Part shown: positions 36,496-49,300 of the stretch, piece by piece
Position numbering within the stretch: the first letter of the stretch is position 1
Layout of the letters: each line of letters opens with the position of its first letter
Source: Crambe crambe
Taxonomy: Eukaryota > Porifera > Demospongiae > Poecilosclerida > Crambeidae
DNA length: 64,000 bases
Assembly (NCBI GenBank): GCA_963924555.1
Contig: OZ004583.1
Span: 7,268,582-7,332,581 of the forward strand
Direction of reading: 5' to 3'
The notes under the pieces: generated by a model
What the model was told of the DNA's origin: nothing
The model's database searches: none
The model's input: only the letters and a program-made list of their open reading frames with translations
Translations under genes and position numbers: made by a program

Positions 36496-37115
36496 TCTCT
36501 TCCCTGAGTATACCTCAGCGCTTCGCTGCCATCACGGATCTCTGTACCTTCGTCCTTCTCCATGCTATTAACTTAAGAGTACCTAACTCTATAGCTAGCT
36601 ACTTCGCATATCAGGGAAAAAATACATAGCTAGCTAGCTATCCTGTGTCAAACCTTCTCTAGAGATAGCTAATTCAAAAGATTTGTGGGGGCAACTGTAT
36701 GACACATCAATTCATCAATAACTGTACTCCAACAAAGGAGAGGACTAAACAAAATAATAACCTCCAAAGATGACTTGACCTCAGTGGTTAAAATTTTTTT
36801 GTACATAGCTACTTGCTTTGTGGCAGTACTCTCTAAGTAGGGACGGCACAGAACGCCCCATTGGACTAATACTTAGTATTTTCTTTCATAACTCCAGAAT
36901 ACTTCCCTACTTCCCTACTACAGTCAGCAACTCCTAACTTGCACCTTCAATGTGCTAGGACTCAAGTATGAAGAGCAGAAGACAAAGCAGTATCATTTAA
37001 AAATGGTTTTCATCTGGTCATAATAATTATCAAACAACTTATTTCAGAAATAGTTATACCACACTACTAAAAATTAACTCGACATGTTCTAAAATAGCAC
37101 GTCATTTTCTAACTT
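36496..37115. other. unit-2-specific sequence, no gene
   Basis: AT-rich. Contains ACTCTCTAAGTAGGGACGGC near 36,830, a variant of the left-end motif found at 39,052 and 42,893. Nothing coding is recognised. Confidence 0.4.
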
Positions 37116-37117
37116 GC

Positions 37118-37172
37118 TAGCCTCGTACCCAGGCCTTATTTATTAATAAGGCGCCTGGGTACGAGGCTACTA
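37118..37172. repeat. compact palindrome of about 52 bp
   Basis: TAGCCTCGTACCCAGGC at the left pairs with GCCTGGGTACGAGGCTA at the right around CTTATTTATTAATAAG. The flanks both read AACTTGCTAG, which could be a target duplication. Confidence 0.7.
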
Positions 37173-37249
37173 ACTTGCTAGCTTGTACAACGTGGCAGAC
37201 ATTTTTATGCCCCGCCCCCGTACACGTGATTCTTGAACCTTGACCCGGC

Positions 37250-38717
37250 TGTCTCTCGATGCTCCTAGGCACTAGTCTGGTTATGAATCAAGGCTTGATG
37301 CAACGGTATATCAGGTACATATCAGTAGAAATTATATACAAAATTAGGCAATGGCAATCCTTATTAGGCCACTATAACTTGATTTCCTGTTTCTGGTCAG
37401 GAATTTCCCCACAACTGATGCGGCGCGGGCCGGCGGAGAATTAGCATTACATACTTGTACATAATGTAACCTAAAATCAAACAATGATTATAAAAAAATT
37501 CTATGAGGTCAATCTAATATAAATCTATCCTTGGAAGATTCTTGCAGTGAACAGTACATTCTTGCAGTACATTCTTGCAGTGAACAGTACATCAATAATA
37601 TCCACTGATATGTGTCTACAGTGCCTCGTCTGTAGAGCCTGCTCCAGATGCTGACTATTTATACCTCAATGCAAAGACTGTACTGGTCCAAAGAACACTG
37701 CAATTCACTAAAGCTGTTTGCTAAAAAAAAAAAAAAAATGCTCTAGCTACATTGTCACTGTAGCTGTGGCTGCTATCAAAAGATCACTAAGAAATTGATC
37801 CTAGATATTTATTTTCACAGTTAAATACTCACCTATTGGTGCATAGAAGTCACTTCCCACAACGAGCTGCTTTACTGTAGGCTACTATGCATGTGCCAAG
37901 TGGTGTTTCTCAATCATTCTAAAACATGCGGGCGGCTGACCAGAAACAGGAAAACAAGCTGTAGTGGCCTTATAAACTGTATAGATAGCATTAGTCCTTC
38001 CAAATCAGATTCATTTCAGCTCATACAATATTACGATGAAAGCTCCAATGAACTACATAGCTACAATATGTGAACTTTGATAGCAGGATCACAGCATCCA
38101 GTTGCCTATAATAAAATAATAGAGCATTACATCAAAAAAGATGATGAGCAAGTAAAAGAAAAAATATTTATTAAAAAAGAAAAAATAGGGATGGCTGTGT
38201 GCAGTTCAACATCAAGAGAGTGAACTTCAGTCAAGTAACCCCTTACCCATCACTAACTACGAGATCTCATCTTGGCCTGAAGTTAGCTCGTAGGTAAGAG
38301 GTTACTTGACTGAAGTTCACTCTCTTGTTGCTGAACTTTTTTGAACTGCACACAGCCATCCCTACTTTTCTTTTTTATTTAGAATAATTCCTTATATGCA
38401 CACCATGATGTGACTGTACTAGAGAAAAGATACAGTTTCATTCATAGTAAAGGACTCAAACACTGAATTTCAGAATCGAATTACGTAAATCTAATCCAAA
38501 GTATAATTTGCCGTGTGAAGCTGTTTACAAGGACATATTAGTATAGTTGTGTAAACCAAGGTATAAACTTGTACTGTCAGTTTGAGTCCCTTGTGAAAAA
38601 AGTATGTATGTATGTGTGGATAATGGTATGGATGATGATGTGAGCCCTGTATGGTGCAGTTCTTTATGTGAGATGACAGCATGTTTAGTTAGCAGCATAT
38701 CAATTTTTTTTTTTAAT
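37250..38717. repeat. unit-2 repeat block, paralogous to 21,385-22,880
   Basis: Runs parallel to unit 1 from the CTCTCGATGCTC phrase through the palindromic MITE (38,158-38,400). A short local triplication of TTCTTGCAGT(GAACAG)TACAT occurs at 37,545-37,590 only in this copy. No gene seen. Confidence 0.65.
38158..38400. repeat. palindromic MITE, unit-2 copy
   Basis: Same element as 22,270-22,522, with arms including GGGATGGCTGTGTGCAG and its complement. The central loop sequence differs in order from the unit 1 copy. Confidence 0.75.
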
Positions 38718-39040
38718 AGTCCCTTATGTGAAACCTATAATTATGGGTGTATTGGGATAATAGCCAATGTGAGCTAGCAGTAGTCCCTTATGTGAAACCT
38801 ATATGGTATTGGGATAATAGCCAATGTGAGCTAGCAGTGGTCCCTTATATGAAACCTAACCTATATAGCCAATTATGAGCTAGCAGTAGTCCTTATGTGA
38901 AACCTATATGGTATTGGGATAATAGCCAGTGTGAGCTAGCAGTAGTTCCTTATACAGTATGTAGTTCCTCATATGAAACTTGTGTTGTGTTAGGATAACA
39001 AGCATGTGCCCCATGCTTGCCATATGAGCTAGCAGTAATT
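38718..39040. repeat. minisatellite of about 60-bp units
   Basis: About five irregular units with the core TCCCTTATGTGAAACCTATA, then ATTGGGATAATAGCC, then GTGAGCTAGCAGTAG. A further unit appears at 40,545-40,590, after the inserted element 39,045-40,522. Confidence 0.75.
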
Positions 39041-39044
39041 CCTT

Positions 39045-40522
39045 ATAATAGTGTGCTACACTCTCTAAGTAGGGATGGCAGGTCAAAGTCCATAGGACTG
39101 TATAAACTAAAAACTCTTCTTTCTCTTCTACCCTTACTCTACAGGTTCTCAGAAGGCTACAGTGAATCATCACATCTACAAAGAAGAGAGGAAAGTGTTC
39201 AAAAACCTAAAATTCATTCGCTAACATACGAAAAAAAACGACATCTAAAATTGACTTTTGTTCATAATAATAATAATAATAATAATTAATAAGATCAGCG
39301 TACTGACTTACTGGCTGCAGCTATGACATTAAAATTGTTGCGATCTACTCTAGCACTACTTCCAGGCGTGCCTTTTGCTATTTGTTAAAACTAAAAAGAT
39401 TTTATTCCAGGATTTCAGCTGTGTACTATATAGCCTATACTCCATATAATGCACACTCTGTGCTGCCGACCATTACCTACTTCATCTAGGCTATACGGTG
39501 AGTTGATTTAATAGAGCTGGAGTATCTTTAGTTATAAGTCTACGGCATTATCTAGCTGCTACAGTATTACCTGCAATCTTAATCATATCTGTGCAGTTCT
39601 CCAAGCAGTATATTTTTACATCCGATAATTCAAAATGAGAATGTGGAGTCTGTAGTACAGACACTGCTAGCTAGCTCAACAGTATTGAATGCTTTATAGA
39701 TTAAAATATCTCTGCTCAATATCCACAAACACACACATATAGTGTGCGCAGAGGGTTAGCACTTCAGCGCTTTTCATTATAGCACTGCTCATTTTGCACT
39801 CCAGATGCTCATCCCCCATACTCTCCTCCCTCAAGCAAGACAACCAAATCTCAGCAGCCATTATATAAATGTAATGATTAGTTTAGCTAGTTATTCTGAT
39901 CAGACAGTATTCTACAATAAAGCTTTTATGCTGCAGTCACTCCTTCAAGGTGGTCATACTCTCCTCCCTCAAAACAACAGGTTACAAAGAACAAAAATAA
40001 ATTCATTGCAAAATACCCTGAAAGTGTTCAATGAATTGTCATAGCTATAGCTAAATTACAAAGGAAAAGAATGGACATAGTGAGTGCAAAAAATTTCTTC
40101 TAAATAAAAAGTGAAGTAGGGATAGCCATAAATTCAGCTGCATTCCTATCACTCCTAGCCCTCCTAATTTCAATAACCACGCCTCTCAACTTAATAAGTG
40201 AGTCAAGTAACCCCTACCCATACCCATCAAGAATCACAGCAATAATATTATTACAAAACTACTATTCCTACTTCACTCCTAAGGAGGCCTAGGAGTGAAG
40301 TAGGAATAGTAGTTTTGTAATAATATTATTGCTGTGATTCTTGAGTTTGGTGATGGGTACGGGTAGGGTTCACTTATTGCTGAAGGGGGAGTGAAGAGTA
40401 GGGATTTAAGTTGGGAGGCGTGGTTATTGAAATTAGGAGGGCTAGGAGTGATAGGAATGCAGCTGAATTTTATGGCTATCCCTACTTCACTTTTTATTTA
40501 GAAGAAATTTTTTGCGCTCATG
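39045..40522. mobile_element. non-autonomous relative of the Helitron-linked family (about 1.5 kb)
   Basis: The left part matches the left end of the Helitron block: ACTCTCTAAGTAGGGATGGC, an (AAT)n microsatellite at 39,262-39,286, then AAGATCAGCGTACTGACTTACTGGC-like sequence also seen at 43,373 and 54,352. The right part is a palindromic module (40,082-40,520). It interrupts the minisatellite. There is no transposase gene, and the open stretch at 39,805-40,044 has no recognisable domain. Confidence 0.5.
40082..40520. repeat. long palindromic module, copy 1
   Basis: Arms of about 190 bp. The outer GAGTGCAAAAAATTTCTTC pairs with GAAGAAATTTTTTGCGCTC, followed by AAAAAGTGAAGTAGGGATAG and its complement. 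Around the centre TTCACTCCTAAGGAGGCC, the inner arms (AAGAATCACAGCAATAATAT) also pair. Same family as 54,086-54,318 and 55,372-55,818. Confidence 0.8.
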
Positions 40523-40656
40523 ATAATAGTCATGCTTACCAATAATTATGAGCTAGCAATAAGTCCCTTATGTGAAACCTACTGTCAGTATGTGCATGCC
40601 AATATGAGCAAAACCTATTACACTAGTATTAAGGTCACTAATATGAACTATTGCAG

Positions 40657-40734
40657 TCTTGCCAAGTTGGTGACACCTCCTACTGTGGTGAGGAAGATTG
40701 ACTGGATCAGGCCAGAAATGCTCCCAGAAGACAG
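40657..40734 (+). other. isolated KDM7/PHF8-like exon before the JmjC core
   Basis: Bounded by a TTGCAG acceptor and a gtacag donor. It encodes LAKLVTPPTVVRKIDWIRP then EMLPED, similar to the PHF8/KDM7 segment '[24 protein letters not shown]' just before the JmjC core. No unit 1 equivalent exists. The next expected exons (with the FHIDFGG-type iron-binding motif) were not found before 42,731. Confidence 0.55.
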
Positions 40735-41019
40735 GTACAGACATGTACATGCATGTACATAATATATGTTCTCTTCACTCAAGTGGTTAATGTCTCTTCA
40801 CTTGGTTATAATCATGAGAAAATACTTCCTTCTCTTCCAGCATGTTTATTTTTGTTTTTGAGTAGCACAGTGTAGTTAGCTAGTAGGATGCTATGTTAGT
40901 ATGACATGTATTTAGAGGTCCCAGTCCACAAAGACCCTTTGTTCCTGGGTGGGACAAGGAGTGCTTAAGGCCTATAGCTATTGAACACTCTCTTTATCCC
41001 TACAGGTACGTATGTATAG

Positions 41020-41300
41020 TGGACAGACCGTTTCAGTGAAACCTCTCTATAGCGACCACCTTAATAAAAACCTCTGTACAGTTACAGTGAAATTTCTCTA
41101 TAGCGACCACCTTAATAAAAACCTCTGTACTGTTACAGTGAAGCCTCTCTATAGCGACCACCCAAGTATAAATGTCCATTTAGTTACAGTCTATGGTCAC
41201 CACCCAAATAAAAACCTCTGGACAGTTACAGTGAAGCTTCTCTATATAGTGACCACCATATCTGGACAGTTACAGTGAAATTTCTTTTATAGTGACCAAA
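41020..41300. repeat. tandem repeat of about 54-bp units
   Basis: Four to five units of CAGTGAAACCTCTCTATAGC, GACCACC, AATAAAAACCTCTGTACAG. Similar units at 22,880-23,030 show it belongs to the shared repeat block. Confidence 0.75.
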
Positions 41301-42730
<1,430 letters not shown>

Positions 42731-43341
42731 GATCTATGAGATGGAGCTAAGACTGAATACACCTCTCAAGTTTCGTCATCCTTGCTATGAGGCACTCACG
42801 TGGTTTGCTATCTCAGAGAAATGAGAGGTAATACACAAAGAGTGATGGGGTCTATTGTAAGGCCAACCCAAGTTTCTCATTATCAGAGAGTGCGGTAGCA
42901 CTCTCTAAGTAGGGATGGCAGGTCAAAGTCCATAGGACAGTATAAACTAAAAACTCTTCTTTCTCTTCTACCCTTACTCTACAGGTTCTCAGAAGGCTAC
43001 AGTGAATTATTATATCTACAAAGAAGAGAGGAGAATGTTCAAAAGCCAAAAATTCATTCGCCAACATAAGAAAAAAACGAGTTCTAAAATTGACTTTTCG
43101 TTCTTTTTCTTTATCAGAGAGTGCGTTAGCACTCTCTATGTAGGGATGGCGGGTCAAAGGTCATAAGACTGTATAAACTAAAAACTCTTCTTTCTCTTCT
43201 ACCTTTATTCTGCAGGTTCTCAGAAGCCCTGGTCCAAGACCTACATCTACACAGAAGTGGGAAGAATGTTTAAAAACTCCAAATTCATTTGATAACATCA
43301 GAATAAAACGATTTCTAAAATTGACTTTTGTTCTTTTTCTT

Positions 43342-43376
<35 letters not shown>

Positions 43377-46300
43377 GATCGACGTACCGACTCACTGGCC
43401 ATACTTGTCACAATTCTGTTATGGCCATCTGTTACAGCGGTACATAGAGACTGATCTTTTGCTATTAGTTTCGACTAAGGTTCCATTTTGCAAATCAGTC
43501 AGTGCTATCGATAGCTTTAGTTTTCTCCGCCATAAAAGCTTCGCACGCGCGTATTACGTAGCAACGCAAACGCGCATATTGTTCGCGCAGCTGCTTTTGA
43601 CACTGCCAGACTTCAGACATTGCATGCAGTTTCTTTCTGTCAATATTTGGAACTACTTTGTTGACTCAGGTCAGACACAATTGCAAGGTCTGCTCTCCAG
43701 CTGTTTGTTCAACAAGGTACGTTATAGTTTTACTAGCTTTCTTTGACTTCTTCATTCTCTGACCAGCTGCTTGCTACTTTCAGTTTTGATTTGAAACTCG
43801 TCCCATTCTTCAGACACACCTTCAGTGCTCTCTCCAAAGCAATATTTGAAACTACTTTGTTGACTAAGGTCAGACACAAGGTCTGCTCTCCAGCTGTTTG
43901 TTCAACAAGGTGTGTTATATCTTTTACTAGCTTTCTTTGACTTCTTTCTCTGACCAGCTGCTTGCTACTTTCAGTTTTGGGATTTGAAACTCGTCCCATT
44001 CTTCAGCCCTCTCCAAAGCAACGGGACACTGCCACGTTACAGTATTCTATACTTCAAACGTTGCAGCTTCTTTCTGAAACTCTTTGTTGACTCAGGTCAG
44101 ACACAACGTCTTCTCTCCAGCTGCTTGTTGAACAAGGTACGTTATAGGTGTACATTCAGGTCATAACCATGTTCACTATTTCATCAGTGTTTCTTTCTCT
44201 GATTTCACAGTTCTTCAGCTATTCACTCAGTTTGGAACTACCTGCCTCCTTCACTGATTCTCTCTGTCTCTCTCTCTCTCCCTCTCTCTCTCTCTACACT
44301 TATTCAAAGTTTGTAATTTCAGTGAGTTTGTGTAAATAAGTATGCCCTCAAAACAGCAAAAGAGGAAGGTTAATAGGAGAGAAACAAATAAAAGATATTA
44401 CCAAAAAAAACAACAGGAATTAAAAACTAAATTTCAACAATACAATATAGCTCACAGACAAGAATTGATAGGTAAATCACAAGAATACAATAGAGCTCAT
44501 AGACAAGAATTGAAAATACGATCACAAGAGTACAATAGAGCTCATAGAGAAGAATTGAAAGTACAATCACAAGAATACAATAGAGCTCATAGACAAGAAT
44601 TAAAATCACGATCACAAGAATACAATAGAGCTCATAGACAAGAATTAAAATCACGATCACAAGAATACAATAGAGCTCATAGACAAGAATTGAAATTACG
44701 ATCACAAGAATACAATACAGCTCATAGACAAGAATTGAAATTAAGATCACAAGAATACAATAGAGCTCATAGACAAGAATTGAAATTACGATCACAAGAA
44801 TACAATAGAGCTCATACACAAAAATTAAAAGCTAAAGCACATAAATATAATAGAGCTCACAAAAAACAATTATGTGCTTATTACAAGCAATACTATAAAA
44901 TAAATAGCACACACATCAAAACAGCTCAAAGACATTACTACTCTGTTCATAAAGATAAGAAAATTGCTGCTGTTAGGAAATATCAGCTAAGAAATGCCAG
45001 GAAGATTTTGAAGTGGGCAAGAAAGTATTATGCTGAGCATCGTGCACGCATTGGTGCTGATAGGAGGCGAAGGTATGAACTTACTGAGCCTAAGCCTCTT
45101 ACTAAACAAAACTATATCAGAGAAATAACCCAAAAATTAATAAGTAATAGTCATGCCTCTAGACAAATGCTGCAGTCCTTTAAAGATCAGCATGAAAAAA
45201 TAGCTCTTAAAATGACTGCAGCAACCTCTAGACGAGCTGCATCCTCTATAGCAGCTACAAGGCTGGTGAACAAGGTGCTGCAGATACGAAGGCATCTAGC
45301 TGGCTCCTTGTTAAAAATGGTAAGAGCAATTAATAAACTAAGCATATCTACTGAGAGTGATTTGGGTGAGGGTTCACATTGTGTTCATGGTGAACCATAT
45401 TATTATGAAAGTTCCTATGTTCATAATAGACCAAGCATTATTTGTATTGATGAGCATGGAAAATATAGATTGCTTGATGACAAAAATACCGTGGAGCATG
45501 TGGTTCCACGCTCATGGAAATGCAATGACACATGTAGGACTCTATCACAATCCGATTTGTCATGCATTATTGAATTCAAATCAGCATTTAACGAGTCCCT
45601 GCAGAAAATACGTAAAGTTTTGGATGAGTGTGATGAATGTCCAAATAGCAAGTATGCTAAGGTAATCATTGTCCCAGCAAATGAGCCTGATAGTAACGTA
45701 GTACACTATAACTCTGTGGAATTAAAGGGACATAGTTTGATCTGTCACATTGGCAGTGATTGCAAAAGTAAGCTGAGAATCCTAAGAGCAGCATCGACTC
45801 ACTATCCTGTGTTGAGGTCGTTCTTAAAATGTGTGTACTCAGCATTAAATAGCCATAAAAATATTGCTTCCCTTGATGAAGCTGTACACCGTGGAGACTT
45901 TAACAGCTTAATGAGGGATTTTGAAATCACCTTTGATGATCTATTCAGTAATGAAGTCAATCTGTCTCATGAGCTTGAAAGTAGTTTTGCAACATGTGTG
46001 CTTAGAAGACCAGATTTAGAAAAGCACCTTCAAATAGAGCACGCCAAAGTGATGGCAAAATATAAAAAAGAATTAGAAGATTATCCTCAGAATCCTTGCT
46101 GTAGCTGTAATATGCTCTTTTGTCTCAAGCAAGGCTCAAAAATTACTTTCAGTACAGAACTCGGCAACGTGTGGCCGGATTTAAAAGATTTCATCCTTAA
46201 GGATGACCCTAATGCTTCAAAAAAGACTCTGTTCATATGCACGTATTGCAGGTCTTATTTGAGGTCCAATAAAATGCCACCAAGATGTGTGCTCAATGGT

Positions 46301-49300
46301 TTACAAACCTCTCCAATACCCAGAGAGCTGAGCGTGTTGGATGAGTTGAGCAAACAGCTCATTCAACGAGCGAAAGCTTTTCAAACTATAGTCAGGTTGG
46401 GCACTTATACAAACAAGGTGCCATCCTACAATTCGCTTAAAGCCTGTAAGGGTAACATGTTTTTCTTACCCCTACCCCTGGACAAGACTCTAGAGACTCT
46501 TGATGGGGTTGAAGGATCTCTTGCTAACCCTGAACTTTACATTATAGTGAACAGTAAGCCCACCAAAGGCAATGTAGTGTGGCGAAGCTTAGTAGATGTA
46601 AATCAGGTAAAGGCTGCTATCAAGAAGTTAAAAGAGTGCAACTGGCTCTACAAAGATGTCTGCGATGAATCTGTAGACTCTGCTGCCAAGGAGGTTATTG
46701 AAGTGGTAAGTAATACCTCTAGTACTGTGCTGGAAAAAGCCTCAAGTAGTGATATTGCTGGGTTCCAGTGCTACACACTGAGAGATATGAATGACAAACT
46801 CTCCACCAAAGATGACCTACAACAATATAAAATGCTAAGCGTGCAAGAGGAACCTTTGAGTAGCACTCAAAGGCACCTCGATACCATGTGTTTCCCAGTC
46901 CTCTTTCCGGACGGAAACTTTGGTAAGTACCACCCTAGACAGGTGCCAGTATCCCACAGCGAATACGATAAGTCCCGTCTGTGGAACAGTGACTCTCGCT
47001 TTAGAAAAGACCCTCAGTATGTCTTTTATCTCCTAAAGGAGAAGGAGTCAAGGGAGTTAAAAGCTGGTGTGTATAATTTGCTTAAGACATCAAAATCCAT
47101 TCCCACAACAGTGACTAACATTCTCCAGAAGGTCACAGCCAGTGATCAAAAACTCGAAGCTAACCTGTCCACTATGTTTCAGTCCATTCGTGGCACAAAA
47201 CAGTATTGGTACAGGAGGAAGGGTGAATTAATGTGCATGTTGCGGGAACTGGGGCCTCAAAGCCTATTCCTAACCTTCAGCTGTGCAGAATATGAGTCAC
47301 CTGACATAGCTGAGTACCTAAAAATTGTCAACAATGTTCCAGACAAATACAGCATTAATAAACTCTGCACTGAGGATCCTGTTTCGGTATCGAGGCAGTT
47401 TTCTCACAAATTTCATGCCTTCTTTCAGGCATTCATTGTAAAGGGTGAAGTCCTGGGTCCAGTAGAGCACTTTTACTGGAAAAAAGAGTACCAGGCACGT
47501 GGAGCACCACACTATCATGCGGTTCTATGGATAAAGGGTGCACCAATTATAGGTAAAGATGATCCAGATGTGGTGCTGTCCTGGATTCAGGAAAGAATCA
47601 CTTGCCACATTCCTGACAAGGAAAACAATCCAGAACTGCACCACATGGTTACAAGGTACCAGTTGCACAAGTGCAGCGATTACTGTAGAAAGAAACGCAA
47701 GCGTGGGTCTGTGTTTCTAACTACGTGCAAGTTTGGATTTCCACGTCCAGAGAGAGAAAGTGCTGTTATAAATAATGTAGATTCCAGCTGTAAAAAATTT
47801 CAAAAAATTTATGAAATAGCACAAGCACCTAGCGAAGTAAGAGTTAATGATTACAATCCCTTGCTTCTTCTGAACTGGGGGGCAAACATGGATATACAAT
47901 TTGTGGGTGACAGGGACATGGTTGTATCCACTTATGTCAGTGGATACGTTACCAAATATGAGCATGGTCACCTGCAAGAGCAGTATGAGGGCATTACAGA
48001 TGATAAGAGCCTATGCAGCAAGCTTTTTAGCATTGGCCGCATGGTCTTAAAATCTCGTGAATGCGGAATGCATGAAGCTGCTGACCACTTGAGTGGAGAC
48101 CACCTCTATGAGAAGTCTGTTGCCATTCAATGGGTTGATGTTCGCATGCCTCACAAAAGGCAGCGTAGGGTAAAAACGCATGCCCAGCTGTTAAAAATGG
48201 AATCGGAAGATCCGGATAGTGAAAATATATTTACTCATAATTTCCTATCCACTTACTACCCACAAAGACCTGACGACTTGGAGGACATCTGCCTTCATGA
48301 CTTTATTGCCAATTACAGCTGGCATGAAACAGACCATAAGGGGGACAGAATATACAGGAAACTCAACAAACCTCGATTGGTCAACCACAAAATGTTTGAT
48401 CCTGCAAAACAGGAAAACAGAGAAGATTACTATTACTCTCTGATTCTTCTCTTTGTACCCTTCAGAGATGAGGGTGCTCTTCTAAGAGAAAATGAAACTG
48501 CTGAAGAAGCTTTCAATCGTCTCCTGCCCCACAGTGATGATTGTTCCAATTATCACAGGAGGCTACAGACGATGCTCAATGCTGAGACTAAGGTGAGAAA
48601 AATAAATGAAGCAAGAAAGGCAGAAATCATGAAGAACTTAGAAAACAAAGAGCATGATAACATGCAGATCCTTGGAGAGGCTAAGCATGCAATGAAGGAC
48701 ATACAGGACATGAATCAGAAAATGCCTGACAACCTCACTCTAGAACAAAGGGAGAACATGTTGAACGCCGACCAGAAAAGGGTCTATGACACCATCCGTA
48801 ATAGTTTGATACACCAGAAACAACATGAAGAGGGCCAGTGTCTCTGTGACTACAAGCCCTTTGCAATGTTTGTCAGTGGTGTAGGCGGTACTGGTAAGTC
48901 TTTCGTAATAGAGGCCGTAAAGGCATTAGTTGACAGCTTATGGACGTCAGAGGGTTTGAAGTGTGCTATCACTGCGCCCACTGGCTTGGCTGCGTTCAAT
49001 GTTGGAGGTGTGACCATACACAGGCTGTTCCAGTTGCCTATCGAACACGAGGGCAAGGAAGCTGGCTATTGGTCACTGTCAAAGGATGCTCAGAAAGTGA
49101 TGAAAACGACACTTCGTTCCCTTAAGTTGCTTGTCATTGATGAAGTGTCCATGGTGTCAAGTCTAAACTTGACCTATGTGCACATGAGAATGCAAGAAAT
49201 CTTTGGGGAAGATCACTGGTTTGGAGGAAAGAATGTCCTCTTTGTTGGGGACTTACTCCAACTCCAACCAGTCAATGGCAACCCTGTGTTTGAAAAAATG

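Noticed and set aside
44427-44819. Long open frame on the minus strand opposite the Helitron N-terminus
   Set aside because: It is the antisense reading of a 45-bp tandem repeat whose unit length is a multiple of three, so openness is automatic.
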